From contig NZ_OX579588.1 in the NCBI RefSeq assembly GCF_951229915.1, positions 1,364,001-1,428,000 on the forward strand: a DNA stretch of 64,000 nt, read 5' to 3'. How positions within the stretch are numbered: position 1 is the stretch's first letter; every line of letters starts with the position of its first letter. The notes under the pieces are model-generated. The model worked only from the letters and a program-made list of their open reading frames with translations. It searched no databases and was not told where the DNA came from. This DNA comes from Candidatus Ornithobacterium hominis. GTDB taxonomy: Bacteria > Bacteroidota > Bacteroidia > Flavobacteriales > Weeksellaceae. Below, piece by piece: positions 42,404 through 52,577 of this stretch. A program made the translations under genes and the position numbers.

Positions 42404-43387
42404 TTATTTTTTTTTTAGATTTAGTCCTAATTTTTCTCGAACTCGATTTAAGGTAGCATCGGCAATTTCATTCGCTCGTTCTGCTCCCAAACGCAAAGCT
42501 TCATCAATGATGCTTTTATCTTCCATCAAGCTTGTAAATTTTTCTCTTGCTTCTGCAAACTCTTCTTTTATCAGCTCAAATAATTCTTGCTTGGCATGCC
42601 CATAGCCGTAATTTCCTGCTTCGTATTTTTTCTTCATTTCTTCTATCGCCTGCGGGGAAGCTAAAGTTTTGTAAATAGAAAAGACATGACAGGAAGACCA
42701 ATCTTTAGGTTCTTCGAGCGGTGTACTATCTGTTTCGATAGACATTACTTGTTTTCTCAAAGCCTTATCTGACAAAAAAACATTGATAAAGTTACCGCGA
42801 GATTTACTCATTTTTTGTCCATCGGTACCAGGAATGTACATCGTATTTTCATTCGTCTTTCCCTCTGGTATCACAAAAGTTTCACCCATTTGGTGATTAA
42901 ATCGCTGTGCCACATCTCTTGTGATTTCTAAATGCTGCATTTGATCTTTGCCCACAGGAACGATTTCTGCATCATAAATCAAAATGTCCGCTGCCATCAA
43001 AATCGGGTAAGTGAACAGCCCGCCATTTACATCGTCTAGTCGGTTTGCTTTGTCTTTGAAAGAATGCGCTAAAGTCAAACGCTGAAATGGGAAAAAGTTT
43101 AATAAATACCAAGTAAGTTCTGTAACTTGCGGCACGTCTGATTGTCTATAAAAAACGGTTTTCTCGGGGTTTAAACCTAATGCCAACCAAGCTGCTGCTG
43201 TTTGATAAGTGTTTTCCTTTAATTTCTCAGCATCTTTTATTTGTGTGAGTGAATGCAAATCTGCGATAAAGAGAAAGCTTTCGCTTTCAGATTGATTCGC
43301 CATTTGTATAGCGGGTAAAATAGCTCCTAAAATATTACCAAAATGTGGCGTTCCTGTCGATTGAACACCAGTTAAAACTCTACTCAT
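42404..43387 (-). CDS. trpS: Tryptophanyl-tRNA synthetase
   Basis: Class I synthetase of 327 residues. HIGH-type motif TGTPHFGNILGA at about 12-22 and KMSKS motif GQKMSKSRGN near 195. Normal length. Separated by 28 bases from lspA on the same strand; AAGCCTTA word in the gap. Confidence 0.96.
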   Translation of the reverse strand: MSRVLTGVQSTGTPHFGNILGAILPAIQMANQSESESFLFIADLHSLTQIKDAEKLKENTYQTAAAWLALGLNPEKTVFYRQSDVPQVTELTWYLLNFFPFQRLTLAHSFKDKANRLDDVNGGLFTYPILMAADILIYDAEIVPVGKDQMQHLEITRDVAQRFNHQMGETFVIPEGKTNENTMYIPGTDGQKMSKSRGNFINVFLSDKALRKQVMSIETDSTPLEEPKDWSSCHVFSIYKTLASPQAIEEMKKKYEAGNYGYGHAKQELFELIKEEFAEAREKFTSLMEDKSIIDEALRLGAERANEIADATLNRVREKLGLNLKKK

Positions 43388-43415
43388 AAAAAATTTTTTT
43401 TAAGCCTTAAAAAAT

Positions 43416-44045
43416 TTAATTGATTCTAAAAATTCGTTCATGAAAAAATAAAATAATCACGGCTCCGATGGTAATGGCACTGTCTGCAATATTGAATACT
43501 GGACTAAAAAAAGTACCTTGTTTGCCACCTATCAACGGGATGCTTTCTGGTATGGAATAATCAAAAAGTGGGAAGTAAAGCATATCTACCACACAACCCT
43601 GAAAAAGTGGTGCATAGCCACTAAAATCTGCTTTTGAAACACCTGGGTAAAAGCGATTCCAATCTTGGATTTCGGGATTCCATGTGGTGCCAGTGTCAAA
43701 TATCAGCCCGTAGAATGTGCTGTCTAAAACATTGCCCAGCGCACCTGCCAGTAGAAGCCCAGCAGTCCAGTTGAAAAGAGGTTTTTGCATTTTCTTGCCC
43801 TGATGTGAGATGAAATATATCATTGCAAAAATGAAAACCCAGCGAGAAATGGCTAAAATAGTTTTCCCGATTGTCCCGCCCCAGTTCATGCCATAGGCCA
43901 TGCCAGGGTTTTCTACAAACAATAAGTGAAACCAATCTTGAAAAACCGTAACACTTTCTCCGATTTCAAAATTGGTTTTGATGTAAAATTTAGACAATTG
44001 GTCTAGCACCACAATAACGATGGTGATTATGGTTATTTTTTTCAA
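43416..44045 (-). CDS. lspA: Lipoprotein signal peptidase
   Basis: Inner-membrane aspartyl protease that removes lipoprotein signal peptides; 209 residues with four helices. Catalytic Asp pair visible in NVLDSTFYGLIFD and FNIADSAITIGA. An insertion of about 40 residues between them (WNPEIQDWNRFYPGVSKADF and on) makes it longer than the E. coli enzyme, as is usual in Bacteroidota. 14 bases after the DksA-like gene. Confidence 0.93.
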   Translation of the reverse strand: MKKITIITIVIVVLDQLSKFYIKTNFEIGESVTVFQDWFHLLFVENPGMAYGMNWGGTIGKTILAISRWVFIFAMIYFISHQGKKMQKPLFNWTAGLLLAGALGNVLDSTFYGLIFDTGTTWNPEIQDWNRFYPGVSKADFSGYAPLFQGCVVDMLYFPLFDYSIPESIPLIGGKQGTFFSPVFNIADSAITIGAVIILFFHERIFRIN

Positions 44046-44059
44046 AATTAAAATTTTAG

Positions 44060-44437
44060 TTATTGGCGATTTTTAGCTTCAATGCTCAAAGTTGCATGGG
44101 GAACTAGTTTGAGTCTTTCTTTACTAATTAATTTCCCTGTTTCCCGACAGATTCCATAAGTTTTATTTTCAATTCGGCTCAATGCATTCCGAAGACTTCT
44201 AATGAATTTCTCTTGCCTTGCCGCCAATTGAGCGTTTTGCTCTTTGCTCATAGTTTCTGAACCTTCTTCAAAAGCCTTGAACGTGGGCGAAGTGTCATCT
44301 GTCCCATTATTTTGATTATTGATAAAAGATTCGCGTACAATTTGCAAATCATGCTCTGCTTTTTCGATTTTTTCTAGAATTAAGGCTTTAAATTCTGCCA
44401 ATTCTGTATCTGAATAACGTACTTTTTCTGAACTCAT
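44060..44437 (-). CDS. DksA/TraR-family protein with reduced zinc finger
   Basis: 125 residues: a coiled-coil N-terminal half and a C-terminal finger region (YGICRETGKLISKERLKLVP). Only one of the four zinc cysteines is kept, the usual state in Bacteroidota TraR/DksA proteins. May bind RNA polymerase in its secondary channel. Two bases after ileS, likely one operon ileS-dksA-lspA-(trpS). Confidence 0.85.
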   Translation of the reverse strand: MSSEKVRYSDTELAEFKALILEKIEKAEHDLQIVRESFINNQNNGTDDTSPTFKAFEEGSETMSKEQNAQLAARQEKFIRSLRNALSRIENKTYGICRETGKLISKERLKLVPHATLSIEAKNRQ

Positions 44438-44439
44438 TT

Positions 44440-47400
44440 TTATTTTTTTTCAATGGAAATCTTTACTCCAATATCGTCAATTTCAATGGAATTTCCAACA
44501 TTTATATTTTTAAATTCAATCTCATCGGTTAAAGTTTCTTCGCAGATATATTCTTTATTTTTTTCTACCGTTTTTTGAAGTTTTTCGTTAGGTTCAATGA
44601 AAACTTGAATTCTATCGGTTACCTCTAGCCCAGATTCTTTTCGAATGTTTTGAATACGATTTACTAATTCCCTTGAGATTCCTTCCAAAATTAAGTTTTC
44701 ATTTAATTCTGTATCTAAAGCCACTGTTAAATTTCCATCGTTGGCTACTACCCAACCTTGGATATCTTTGGTTTTCACCTCAAAATCATTCATCGGCAAG
44801 AGATGTTTTTGCCCATCTACTTCGATTTCAAATTCAGCATTTCTCTCTAATTGTTGAATATCGGCATGGCTCATTTGTGAAATAGCTTGTGCCACTGCTT
44901 TCATTTCTTTACCAAATTTAGGTCCTAAACTCTTAAAGTTTGGTTTTACTTCTTTGACTAAAATATCAGCTGCTTCATCATTGCTTATGATTTGTACCTC
45001 TTTCACATTCACTTCATGTTTTAGCAACTCTGCAATGGCATTCAGGCGTTCTTTAGTTGTTTCATCGCCAGCAGGAATCATCACTTTTTGTAATGGCTGG
45101 CGAACTTTTAGGTTTGCTTGTTTTCTCAATGAAAACAGTAAACTAGTCGCACGTTGCGCTAAATGTGTTCTTTCTTGCAGCTCTTCATCTATTGCTTCTA
45201 GATCTGCCACCGGGAATTGAGATAAATGTACTGATGTTTCATTCCCCTCCACCGAGGTTAAATCACGGTAAAGTTGATCCATGAAAAACGGTGCAATCGG
45301 GGAAGCTAATTGAGTAATATTTTTCAGCACCTGATAAAGCGTTTGATAAGCTGAAATTTTATCCTCGGTATAGTCGCCTTTCCAGAAGCGTCTTCGATTC
45401 AAGCGCACATACCAATTGCTCAAATTGTCATCTACAAATTCTTGAATCGCTCGAGCAACGCGTGTCGGTTCATAATCAGTATAGAATGCATCCGTTTTCT
45501 GAATCAATGAATTTAGTTCAGATAAAATCCAACGATCTAACTCTGGGCGGTTCTCTAATGGAACTTGCTCTTCTTGATTTCTGAATCCATCTACATTGGC
45601 ATAAAGTGCAAAAAACGAATAGGTATTATATAATGTCCCAAAGAATTTTCTTCTCACTTCATCAATTCCTTCTAAATCAAATTTCAAGTTTTCCCACGGT
45701 TGTGCATTAGAAATCATATACCAGCGTGTGGCATCTGGGCCATAAACAGCCAAGGTTTCGAACGGGTCTACAGCGTTGCCCAATCGTTTAGACATTTTTT
45801 GTCCGTTTTTATCTAAAACCAAACCGTTTGAAACCACGTTTTTATACGTCAAGCGATCAAAAACCAAGGTGCCAATGGCATGCAACGTGTAAAACCAACC
45901 ACGAGTTTGGTCTACGCCTTCTGCAATAAAGTCTGCGGGGGCGATTTCCTCTAGTTTCTTATCTGTATTGAACGGGTAATGCCACTGTGCATAAGGCATG
46001 GCTCCAGAGTCAAACCAGACATCAATCAAGTCACTTTCTCGCTTCATTGGCTTGCCTGAATTTGAAATCAGCGTGATATTATCTACAATATTTTTGTGCA
46101 AATCTATTTTTTCGTAATTTTCTTCTGAAAAATCATTCGGAACAAAATTTTCAAAAGGATTATTTTTTTGCACTCCTGCTTTTTGTGCTTTTTCGATTTC
46201 AATCATCAGCTGAGCTACTGAACCAATAATAATTTCTTCTTTCCCGTCTTCTGTTCGCCAAATCGGTAACGGAATTCCCCAGTATCTAGAGCGTGATAAA
46301 TTCCAATCTTTGGCTTCTGCCAACCAATTACCGAATCGCCCTTCTCCAGTGGATTTCGGCTTCCAATTAATTTGATTGTTCAATTCTACCAATCGTTGTC
46401 TTTTCTCTGAAATTTTAATAAACCATGAATCTAACGGATAATATAAAACTGGCTTATCTGTTCGCCAGCAGTGGGGGTAATTGTGCTTATATTTTTCTAC
46501 ATGAAAGGCTTTATTTTGCTCTTTCAGTTCAATAGCAATTTCTACATCTGCAGATTTATCTGGCACTTTATCGTCCTCATAATATTCATTTTTCACATAT
46601 TTGCCAGCATATTTCTCAGGCATTGTTTCTATGAATTTCCCTTGTAAATCAACCAAGGGAACTGGGTTTTGATTCTCATCAAGCACCAGCATTGGTGGAA
46701 TTTCGTTTTCTTCTGCCACTTTGGCATCGTCTGCACCAAAAGTTGGTGCTGTGTGTACAATACCTGTACCATCCTCGGTGCTCACAAAGTCACCATGAAT
46801 TACTCGAAAGGCTTTATCAGCATTCTGATACGGTTGTGCCCAAGCTAATAATTGCTCATATTTTGTATCGAGTAAATCTGCTCCTTTAAATTCTTGAACA
46901 ATTTGGTAAGGAATTTCTTTATCTCCAGCCTTATAATTATTTAAATCTGCTGTATTTTCAGCTTTTTTATACGCTTTGCCAAATTGTTTCCCGACCAAGC
47001 TTTTCGCTAAAATGACAGAAATAGGTTCAAAAGTATATTGATTGAAGGTTTCTACTAAAGCATAATCGATATTTTTAGCGACGGTCAATGCTGTGTTAGA
47101 AGGCAGCGTCCAAGGTGTGGTAGTCCAAGCTAATAAATAAATGGAATTTTCTAAGCCTTTAAAAATTTTATTGGAATCTTTAATGACCTTGAACTGAGCA
47201 ACAATCGTCGTATCTGAAACGTCTTTGTATGTCCCAGGCATATTAAGCTCATGCGAGCTCAAGCCAGTCCCTGCTTTGGGTGAATAGGGCTGAATAGTAT
47301 AGCCTTTGTACATCAATCCTTTGTCATAAATTTCTTTGAGCAACCACCACACCGATTCCATATACTTAGGTTGGTAAGTAATATAGGGATCTTCTAAATC

Positions 47401-47835
47401 TACCCAATAGCCAATCTTTTCTGTCAGCTCGTTCCACACATCTGTATAGCGCATCACCGCTTCTCTACAAGCTTTGTTGTAATCTTCTATAGAAATTTTG
47501 GCTCCAATATCTTCTTTGGTGATGCCTAATTCTTTTTCTACACCCAATTCCACGGGCAGCCCATGGGTGTCCCAGCCAGCTTTTCTCTTCACTTGCTTGC
47601 CTTTTAGCGTCTGGTAGCGGCAAAATATATCTTTGACCGAACGTGCCAAAACGTGGTGTATTCCTGGCATTCCGTTGGCTGATGGAGGCCCTTCGTAGAA
47701 CAAAAAAGTTTCATTCCCTTCACGGGTTTGAATGCTTTTTTCAAAGGTTTTATCCTTATTCCAAAATGAAAGTACGTCTTCTGCTACTTTCGCTAAATTT
47801 AATTCTTTGTATTCTGGGAATTTTTTCTGCATCAT
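44440..47835 (-). CDS. ileS: Isoleucyl-tRNA synthetase
   Basis: 1131 residues, class I. HIGH-type motif in PPSANGMPGIHHVLAR, KMSKS motif in GQKMSKRLGN, a large editing domain between them and a C-terminal tRNA-binding region. The longer C-terminal part matches the type 2 (ileS2-like) branch; whether it confers mupirocin tolerance cannot be told. First gene of the minus-strand run to trpS. Confidence 0.96.
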   Translation of the reverse strand: MMQKKFPEYKELNLAKVAEDVLSFWNKDKTFEKSIQTREGNETFLFYEGPPSANGMPGIHHVLARSVKDIFCRYQTLKGKQVKRKAGWDTHGLPVELGVEKELGITKEDIGAKISIEDYNKACREAVMRYTDVWNELTEKIGYWVDLEDPYITYQPKYMESVWWLLKEIYDKGLMYKGYTIQPYSPKAGTGLSSHELNMPGTYKDVSDTTIVAQFKVIKDSNKIFKGLENSIYLLAWTTTPWTLPSNTALTVAKNIDYALVETFNQYTFEPISVILAKSLVGKQFGKAYKKAENTADLNNYKAGDKEIPYQIVQEFKGADLLDTKYEQLLAWAQPYQNADKAFRVIHGDFVSTEDGTGIVHTAPTFGADDAKVAEENEIPPMLVLDENQNPVPLVDLQGKFIETMPEKYAGKYVKNEYYEDDKVPDKSADVEIAIELKEQNKAFHVEKYKHNYPHCWRTDKPVLYYPLDSWFIKISEKRQRLVELNNQINWKPKSTGEGRFGNWLAEAKDWNLSRSRYWGIPLPIWRTEDGKEEIIIGSVAQLMIEIEKAQKAGVQKNNPFENFVPNDFSEENYEKIDLHKNIVDNITLISNSGKPMKRESDLIDVWFDSGAMPYAQWHYPFNTDKKLEEIAPADFIAEGVDQTRGWFYTLHAIGTLVFDRLTYKNVVSNGLVLDKNGQKMSKRLGNAVDPFETLAVYGPDATRWYMISNAQPWENLKFDLEGIDEVRRKFFGTLYNTYSFFALYANVDGFRNQEEQVPLENRPELDRWILSELNSLIQKTDAFYTDYEPTRVARAIQEFVDDNLSNWYVRLNRRRFWKGDYTEDKISAYQTLYQVLKNITQLASPIAPFFMDQLYRDLTSVEGNETSVHLSQFPVADLEAIDEELQERTHLAQRATSLLFSLRKQANLKVRQPLQKVMIPAGDETTKERLNAIAELLKHEVNVKEVQIISNDEAADILVKEVKPNFKSLGPKFGKEMKAVAQAISQMSHADIQQLERNAEFEIEVDGQKHLLPMNDFEVKTKDIQGWVVANDGNLTVALDTELNENLILEGISRELVNRIQNIRKESGLEVTDRIQVFIEPNEKLQKTVEKNKEYICEETLTDEIEFKNINVGNSIEIDDIGVKISIEKK

Positions 47836-48086
47836 ATTCCTAATTCAAGATTTGCGAATTTACTAAACATAAATGAACTTTAACTTGTTGTGCATTTGAA
47901 AAAAAACACAAAAAAGTTGCTCATGAAATTAAATAAACTAACTTATTCTATTAATAAACAATGCATTAAATGTATGGAAAACTTTATTTAAAACCACAAA
48001 ATTATTTTAATTAATTTATAGCTTATTTAAAAATTTGATGGATTCAATTGCCAAACACTTCAAATAAGCTATTCAAAAATCAAAAA

Positions 48087-48107
48087 AAACTCAAAATTTC
48101 TGAGTTT
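48087..48107. terminator. Terminator between ileS and the epimerase
   Basis: AAACTCA and TGAGTTT pair over 7 bp with a 7-base loop and have T runs on both strands. It serves the cysH-epimerase transcript on the minus strand. An AAGGCTTA word follows on each side (48112, 48147). The gap 47836-48150 holds no gene. Confidence 0.7.
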
Positions 48108-48150
48108 TTTTTAAGGCTTAAATTTTTTCAACCTTTATTTTTTTTAAGGC

Positions 48151-49056
48151 TTAAAAAATTCTCACATTTTTCTCAAATTCCTGATACGCCAAAGCTAATT
48201 TTTCAGCTGGGTTGGCTTTTATTTTCATCTTTTCTGAGAACATTTCTAGCGATTTAACTTCTTGATTTGAATTCAGGTAAACAAACTCCAAATCTGAATT
48301 TCCCTCTATCAAAAAATCTCTGATTTCATTCATATTTTGGTTGAATTCCACCAAATTGTAAACACCACTTTCCTTGTTCCCGAAAATAAACTGCTGTAAA
48401 TTTTCAATCAAAGAAGGTAGGTGAATGAATGGTCTTATTTGATTTCCGTTGCCGTAAATTTTGATTTTTTTGTAAATCAATGCCTCCATCATCAATTTAT
48501 TGATTACAGAATCCATTCTCAGCATCGGATTATAGCCAAAAACATTACCCAAACGCAAGAGATATATTTGTGATTTTTTTTCTAAAATTTTTAAATAATT
48601 TTCGGCATTTAATTTAGAAGAGCCATAATAATTCATGGGTTCTGGTGGTGTATTTTCGGTAACATTTTGCTTGAATCCGTACACGGCTGCAGAACTGGCA
48701 AAAATCACTTTTTGGGGTGGGAATTTTTCTAATAAATTGAACAAAACCACTGTCCCGTAATGGTTTACTTGCTCATATTTATAATTGTCTTGGTAATTGA
48801 ACGGAGAATCCACATGAGCCGCCAAATGAATCACAATATCTTGATTCTTCACCACTTTTTCTAACTCATAAATATTCAGAATATCACCTTTTGCAAATAT
48901 TGTTTTATTCAAATTTTCACCTTGTGTGAAGAAATTGAAATTCTTTTTGTACAAATTATCAAAAACGGTGATTTTTGTAACAGATTCATTTTTATCTAAT
49001 GATTGCACTAAAGAATAACCAATGTACCCTGCTCCTCCTGTGATTAAAATTCTCAT
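48151..49056 (-). CDS. NAD-dependent epimerase/dehydratase
   Basis: 301 residues from ATG 49054-49056, chosen because MRILITGGAGYIGYSL begins directly with the NAD-binding Rossmann motif GxxGxxG; the longer ORF would add residues overlapping cysH. Extended SDR signature: DIVIHLAAHVDS, catalytic Ser-Ser in FASSAAVYG and YYGSSK (Tyr-x3-Lys). Likely acts on nucleotide sugars for surface polysaccharide. Five bases after cysH. Confidence 0.87.
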   Translation of the reverse strand: MRILITGGAGYIGYSLVQSLDKNESVTKITVFDNLYKKNFNFFTQGENLNKTIFAKGDILNIYELEKVVKNQDIVIHLAAHVDSPFNYQDNYKYEQVNHYGTVVLFNLLEKFPPQKVIFASSAAVYGFKQNVTENTPPEPMNYYGSSKLNAENYLKILEKKSQIYLLRLGNVFGYNPMLRMDSVINKLMMEALIYKKIKIYGNGNQIRPFIHLPSLIENLQQFIFGNKESGVYNLVEFNQNMNEIRDFLIEGNSDLEFVYLNSNQEVKSLEMFSEKMKIKANPAEKLALAYQEFEKNVRIF

Positions 49057-49061
49057 GTTTT

Positions 49062-49718
49062 TTATTTGTTTAAATGGATGCCACATTCGCTTTTTTTGCT
49101 GCCATACCATCTGCCGTTTCTTTCCATTTCAGTATCAATATTGGTGGTGCAAGGCATACAACCGATGCTCAAAAATCCTTTAGTCTCCAGCGGATGTTTG
49201 GGCAAATGATGTTGCTGAGCGTATTCATAAATCATCTTGGAATTCCAGTCTAAAATCGGATGAAATTTCACTACGCCACTTGCCAAAATTTCCTCTTCGT
49301 TCAATGTAGCTCTGAATTTGGTTTGATCTCTTCGCAAACCAGCAATCCAAATATCGTATTTTTCAATCGCATCATTCAGTGGTTCTACCTTATTAATATG
49401 GCAACAATATTCAGGGTTGTTGGCAAACAAGAACTCTCCACTTGTTGCAATTTGCTGGTTTTTAGCCGTTTTACTCTGCACGTTCACAAGTCGAAATCCC
49501 CAATCTTCAGCAATTTGATTTCTGAAAGCGTAAGTTTCTGGGAAATGAAATCCTGTGTCTATAAAAAGTACATCTATGCTGGGCAAAGCACGTGTAGCGA
49601 TATGCAAAAGCGGCAAACTATGCGACTGAAAAGAAGATGTTATGCACAGTTTATTCCCGTTTTGATGGTAGTTTAATAATTGATTTTGAATTTTTTCTAC
49701 AGCCTTATTTATTTCCAT
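49062..49718 (-). CDS. cysH: Assimilatory APS/PAPS reductase
   Basis: 218 residues. Reduces adenylyl sulfate to sulfite with thioredoxin. FIDTGFHFPETY and the catalytic ECGIHL at the C-terminus are visible. CC (PEYCCHINK) and C-x2-C (IGCMPCT) are the four ligands of the [4Fe-4S] cluster, so APS rather than PAPS is the likely substrate. Co-transcribed with the epimerase. No other sulfate-assimilation genes lie here. Confidence 0.9.
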   Translation of the reverse strand: MEINKAVEKIQNQLLNYHQNGNKLCITSSFQSHSLPLLHIATRALPSIDVLFIDTGFHFPETYAFRNQIAEDWGFRLVNVQSKTAKNQQIATSGEFLFANNPEYCCHINKVEPLNDAIEKYDIWIAGLRRDQTKFRATLNEEEILASGVVKFHPILDWNSKMIYEYAQQHHLPKHPLETKGFLSIGCMPCTTNIDTEMERNGRWYGSKKSECGIHLNK

Positions 49719-50020
49719 AATTCAAAGATAAAATTAGTGAATTTATTTCATTTTTTTAGGCTATTTTTTTTAAGGCTTAAAAAATTCTTGATCTCACACT
49801 TTTATAATGATTTAATTTGGTCGCATCCCGTAGTGCTCGATATTTTTCTTTTTTATTATAAATTAAATTATATGATTCAGCCATAAACACCTATTATTCA
49901 AATTTTTAAACAAAAAAAATCATTTTTTTTGTTTAAGCCCATTTTTTTTAATATCAATTATAATTTATGATTTTTAGTGAAATTTTTATGAAATGAATAA
50001 TTTATTCGGAATGAAATAGT

Positions 50021-50028
50021 TATATTTG
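50021..50028 (+). promoter_or_regulatory. -7 box upstream of rpsA
   Basis: TATATTTG matches TAnnTTTG and would give a 5' leader of roughly 110 nt to the rpsA ATG. No good TTG at -33. The rest of 49719-50146 holds an AAGGCTTA word at about 49773 and no gene. Confidence 0.5.
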
Positions 50029-50146
50029 CCGCCGCTTAGCGACATAGGGATAAGCTTAAAAATTAATTATTTAATCATTTCTCTCAATTTTAAGATGTTG
50101 TCGTATTTTCCCAAGCATCGGCATTGAGATACAAACTTTTTTTATT

Positions 50147-51988
50147 ATGTCTGAACAGACTAAAGAAACGGAAGCTACGTCTTCTGCAAATTCCCAAGAA
50201 AACAAAGCTCAAGCTGTTAAAAATCAACCAAAAGAGGAAAGAGAGTTGGTCAACGCCAGCCCTTCCCAAGAGGATTTCGACTGGGAGTCTTTTGAAAGTG
50301 GCCTGAACGAGGAGGATCGTAAGGAGAAAGCTGAACTCGAGGAAATGTATGAAAACACACTTGATGAACTGAATGAAAATGAGGTTTTTAAAGGAAAAGT
50401 GGTTCGTATAACTGACAAAGAGGCAATCGTGGATATCGACTTCAAATCTGAAGGAGTTATTTCTTTGAATGAATTCCGCTATAACCCTGATTTGAAAGTG
50501 GGTGATGAAGTGGAGGTAATGGTAGACCAACGTGAAGATAAAAATGGTCAATTACAGCTTTCTCATAGAAAAGCAAGAACTTTAAACGCTTGGGATCATG
50601 TGAATAAAGCAAACCAAAGCGGTGAAATCGTTCAGGGTAACATCAAAGCGAGAACAAAAGGTGGTATGATTGTGGATGTTTTTGGCATTGAGGCTTTTTT
50701 ACCAGGTTCACAAATCGATGTGAAGCCAATCCGCGACTATGAGCAATTCGTAGGTAAAAACATGGAGTTCAAGGTAGTGAAAATAAACCCTGAATTTAAA
50801 AACGTGGTGGTATCTCACAAAGCTTTAATCGAAGCTGATATCGAGGAGCAGAAGAAAGAAATCATTGGTCAGCTGGAAAAAGGCCAAGTACTGCAAGGTG
50901 TGGTGAAAAACATCACTTCTTATGGCGTGTTTGTAGACCTAGGCGGTATTGATGGATTAATCCATATTACAGATCTTTCTTGGAGCAGAATCAATCACCC
51001 AAATGAGGTCGTAGAAGTAGATGATGAAATCAATGTTGTAATCCTTGATTTTGATGAAGATAAAACAAGAATTCAACTGGGGGTAAAACAATTAGAAGCT
51101 CATCCATGGGAAGCGTTAGACCAAAATATTGCTGTCGGAGATAAAATCAAAGGTAAAGTAGTTGTGCTTGCTGACTATGGTGCTTTTGTAGAAGTAGCCC
51201 CAGGAGTAGAAGGCTTGATTCACGTTTCTGAAATGAGCTGGAGTACACATTTGCGTTCCGCTCAAGACTTCGTTCAAGTAGGAGATGAAGTAGAAGCTGT
51301 TGTCTTAAGTGTTGACAGAGAAGAGCGTAAGATGTCTCTTGGTATGAAACAATTAATGCCAGACCCTTGGACTGACATTACTTCAAAATATCCAGTAGAT
51401 TCTAAGCATACTGGTACCGTAAGAAACTTCACTAACTTTGGTATTTTCGTAGAATTAGAGGAAGGAGTTGATGGATTGATTTACATTTCTGATCTTTCTT
51501 GGACTCAGAAAATCAAGCACCCTTCAGAATTCTGTAGCGTTGGAGACAAACTAGAAGTTGTTGTGCTAGAACTAGACGTAGAAGCTCGCCGATTAAGCTT
51601 AGGCCACAAGCAATTAGAAGATAACCCTTGGAGTGTTTATGAAACTAAATATGCCATTGGCACTGAACACACTGGTAACGCCTATAATGTGTTTGACAAA
51701 GGTGCTAAAGTAAGATTTGAAGATGAAGAAATCGATGCTTTTGCCCCTGCTAGAACATTGGATAAAGAAGATGGTGGACGTGTAGAACAAGGTGAAGATA
51801 TAAACTTCAAAGTAATTGAATTCAATAAAGAATTTAAGCGTGTAGTTGTTTCTCATTCAGCCACTTATAAAGACGAAGAAATGAAACAGGTGAAAAAAGC
51901 TCTAGAAAATCAAACGCAAGAAAGAGCTACACTTGGTGACTTGGATGGTCTTGCTGCACTGAAAGAAAAAATGGAAAACAACGAATAA
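50147..51988 (+). CDS. rpsA: 30S ribosomal protein S1
   Basis: 613 residues; binds mRNA on the small subunit. Acidic, Gln/Glu-rich N-terminal extension of about 60 residues, then six S1 RNA-binding repeats, several with the clear pattern G-x-V-x2-[FY]-x-F-[VG]-x3-GGIDGLIHI...W (for example at about 245-315 and 330-400). Single gene with a long leader and a strong terminator; S1 leaders are often autoregulated, but I see no defined structure. Confidence 0.95.
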   Translation: MSEQTKETEATSSANSQENKAQAVKNQPKEERELVNASPSQEDFDWESFESGLNEEDRKEKAELEEMYENTLDELNENEVFKGKVVRITDKEAIVDIDFKSEGVISLNEFRYNPDLKVGDEVEVMVDQREDKNGQLQLSHRKARTLNAWDHVNKANQSGEIVQGNIKARTKGGMIVDVFGIEAFLPGSQIDVKPIRDYEQFVGKNMEFKVVKINPEFKNVVVSHKALIEADIEEQKKEIIGQLEKGQVLQGVVKNITSYGVFVDLGGIDGLIHITDLSWSRINHPNEVVEVDDEINVVILDFDEDKTRIQLGVKQLEAHPWEALDQNIAVGDKIKGKVVVLADYGAFVEVAPGVEGLIHVSEMSWSTHLRSAQDFVQVGDEVEAVVLSVDREERKMSLGMKQLMPDPWTDITSKYPVDSKHTGTVRNFTNFGIFVELEEGVDGLIYISDLSWTQKIKHPSEFCSVGDKLEVVVLELDVEARRLSLGHKQLEDNPWSVYETKYAIGTEHTGNAYNVFDKGAKVRFEDEEIDAFAPARTLDKEDGGRVEQGEDINFKVIEFNKEFKRVVVSHSATYKDEEMKQVKKALENQTQERATLGDLDGLAALKEKMENNE

Positions 51989-52013
51989 TTGTTTTTCTTT
52001 TCTCTAAAAATTT

Positions 52014-52039
52014 AGCCACCCAAAAGGTGGCTTTTTTTT
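52014..52039 (+). terminator. Terminator of rpsA
   Basis: AGCCACC, loop CAAAA, GGTGGCT and T run. It starts 26 bases after the rpsA stop and runs to the end of the convergent small gene. Confidence 0.88.
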
Positions 52040-52247
52040 ATCTCAGCTCAGAAACTTTACAATCTTCCACATCTTTCATCTTTCCAGAGTAAGTTTCTCG
52101 GTACTTATGCAATGTCTCAAAAGGAATCCCATATAGCGTTCGCTGAATTTTGGTCACCTTAGTGCTCAAAGCTCCCATTTTTGGATGAAAACGAACCTCA
52201 TTTGTTGTTTTTCTTTTAATTTTTAAAGGCTTTAGAATTTTTTTCAT
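52038..52247 (-). CDS. Small conserved basic protein (69 aa)
   Basis: MKKILKPLKIKRKTTNEVRF with a positively charged first half and a folded-looking second half (TLYGIPFETLHKYRETYSGK). I recall no named domain, but its regular composition and isolated convergent position suggest a real Bacteroidota gene. Possibly nucleic-acid binding. Confidence 0.55.
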   Translation of the reverse strand: MKKILKPLKIKRKTTNEVRFHPKMGALSTKVTKIQRTLYGIPFETLHKYRETYSGKMKDVEDCKVSELR

Positions 52248-52466
52248 AATGCAAATTTAAGAAATCTGAATGTATCTCTGTTTGAAATTAAAATCATTAA
52301 TTTCATCTAGAATTTTTTTCACTCGTTTTTATCTATTTTTTTTAAGCCTTAGAGAATTTTTAAAAACTTATATTAAAACAGAGCTTCTCCCTCACAATTT
52401 AGTCATTCCCAAAGCTAACGAAGAAATAATCTTAATCTTAAAATTCATAAATCATTAAAAAAGTTG

Positions 52467-52474
52467 TACCTTTG
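52467..52474 (+). promoter_or_regulatory. -7 box upstream of the DEAD-box helicase
   Basis: TACCTTTG matches TAnnTTTG; no TTG at the proper -33 place. It would give a leader of about 95 nt. Cold-induced helicase genes often have long leaders; no structure identified here. Confidence 0.45.
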
Positions 52475-52577
52475 CCAGCTCAAAATTAGAAAGGTTCCTT
52501 TTACTAAAATATTCTTCGTTCAATATCGGTTGTAGAATTTTTTTTCAGTCAAAACTTTTCTACAACATTTTTATTTT

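Noticed and set aside
48151..49110. Longer start for the epimerase at 49110
   Set aside because: The extra 18 residues overlap cysH and precede the Rossmann motif, which by family habit begins at residue 2-3; ATG 49056 is better.
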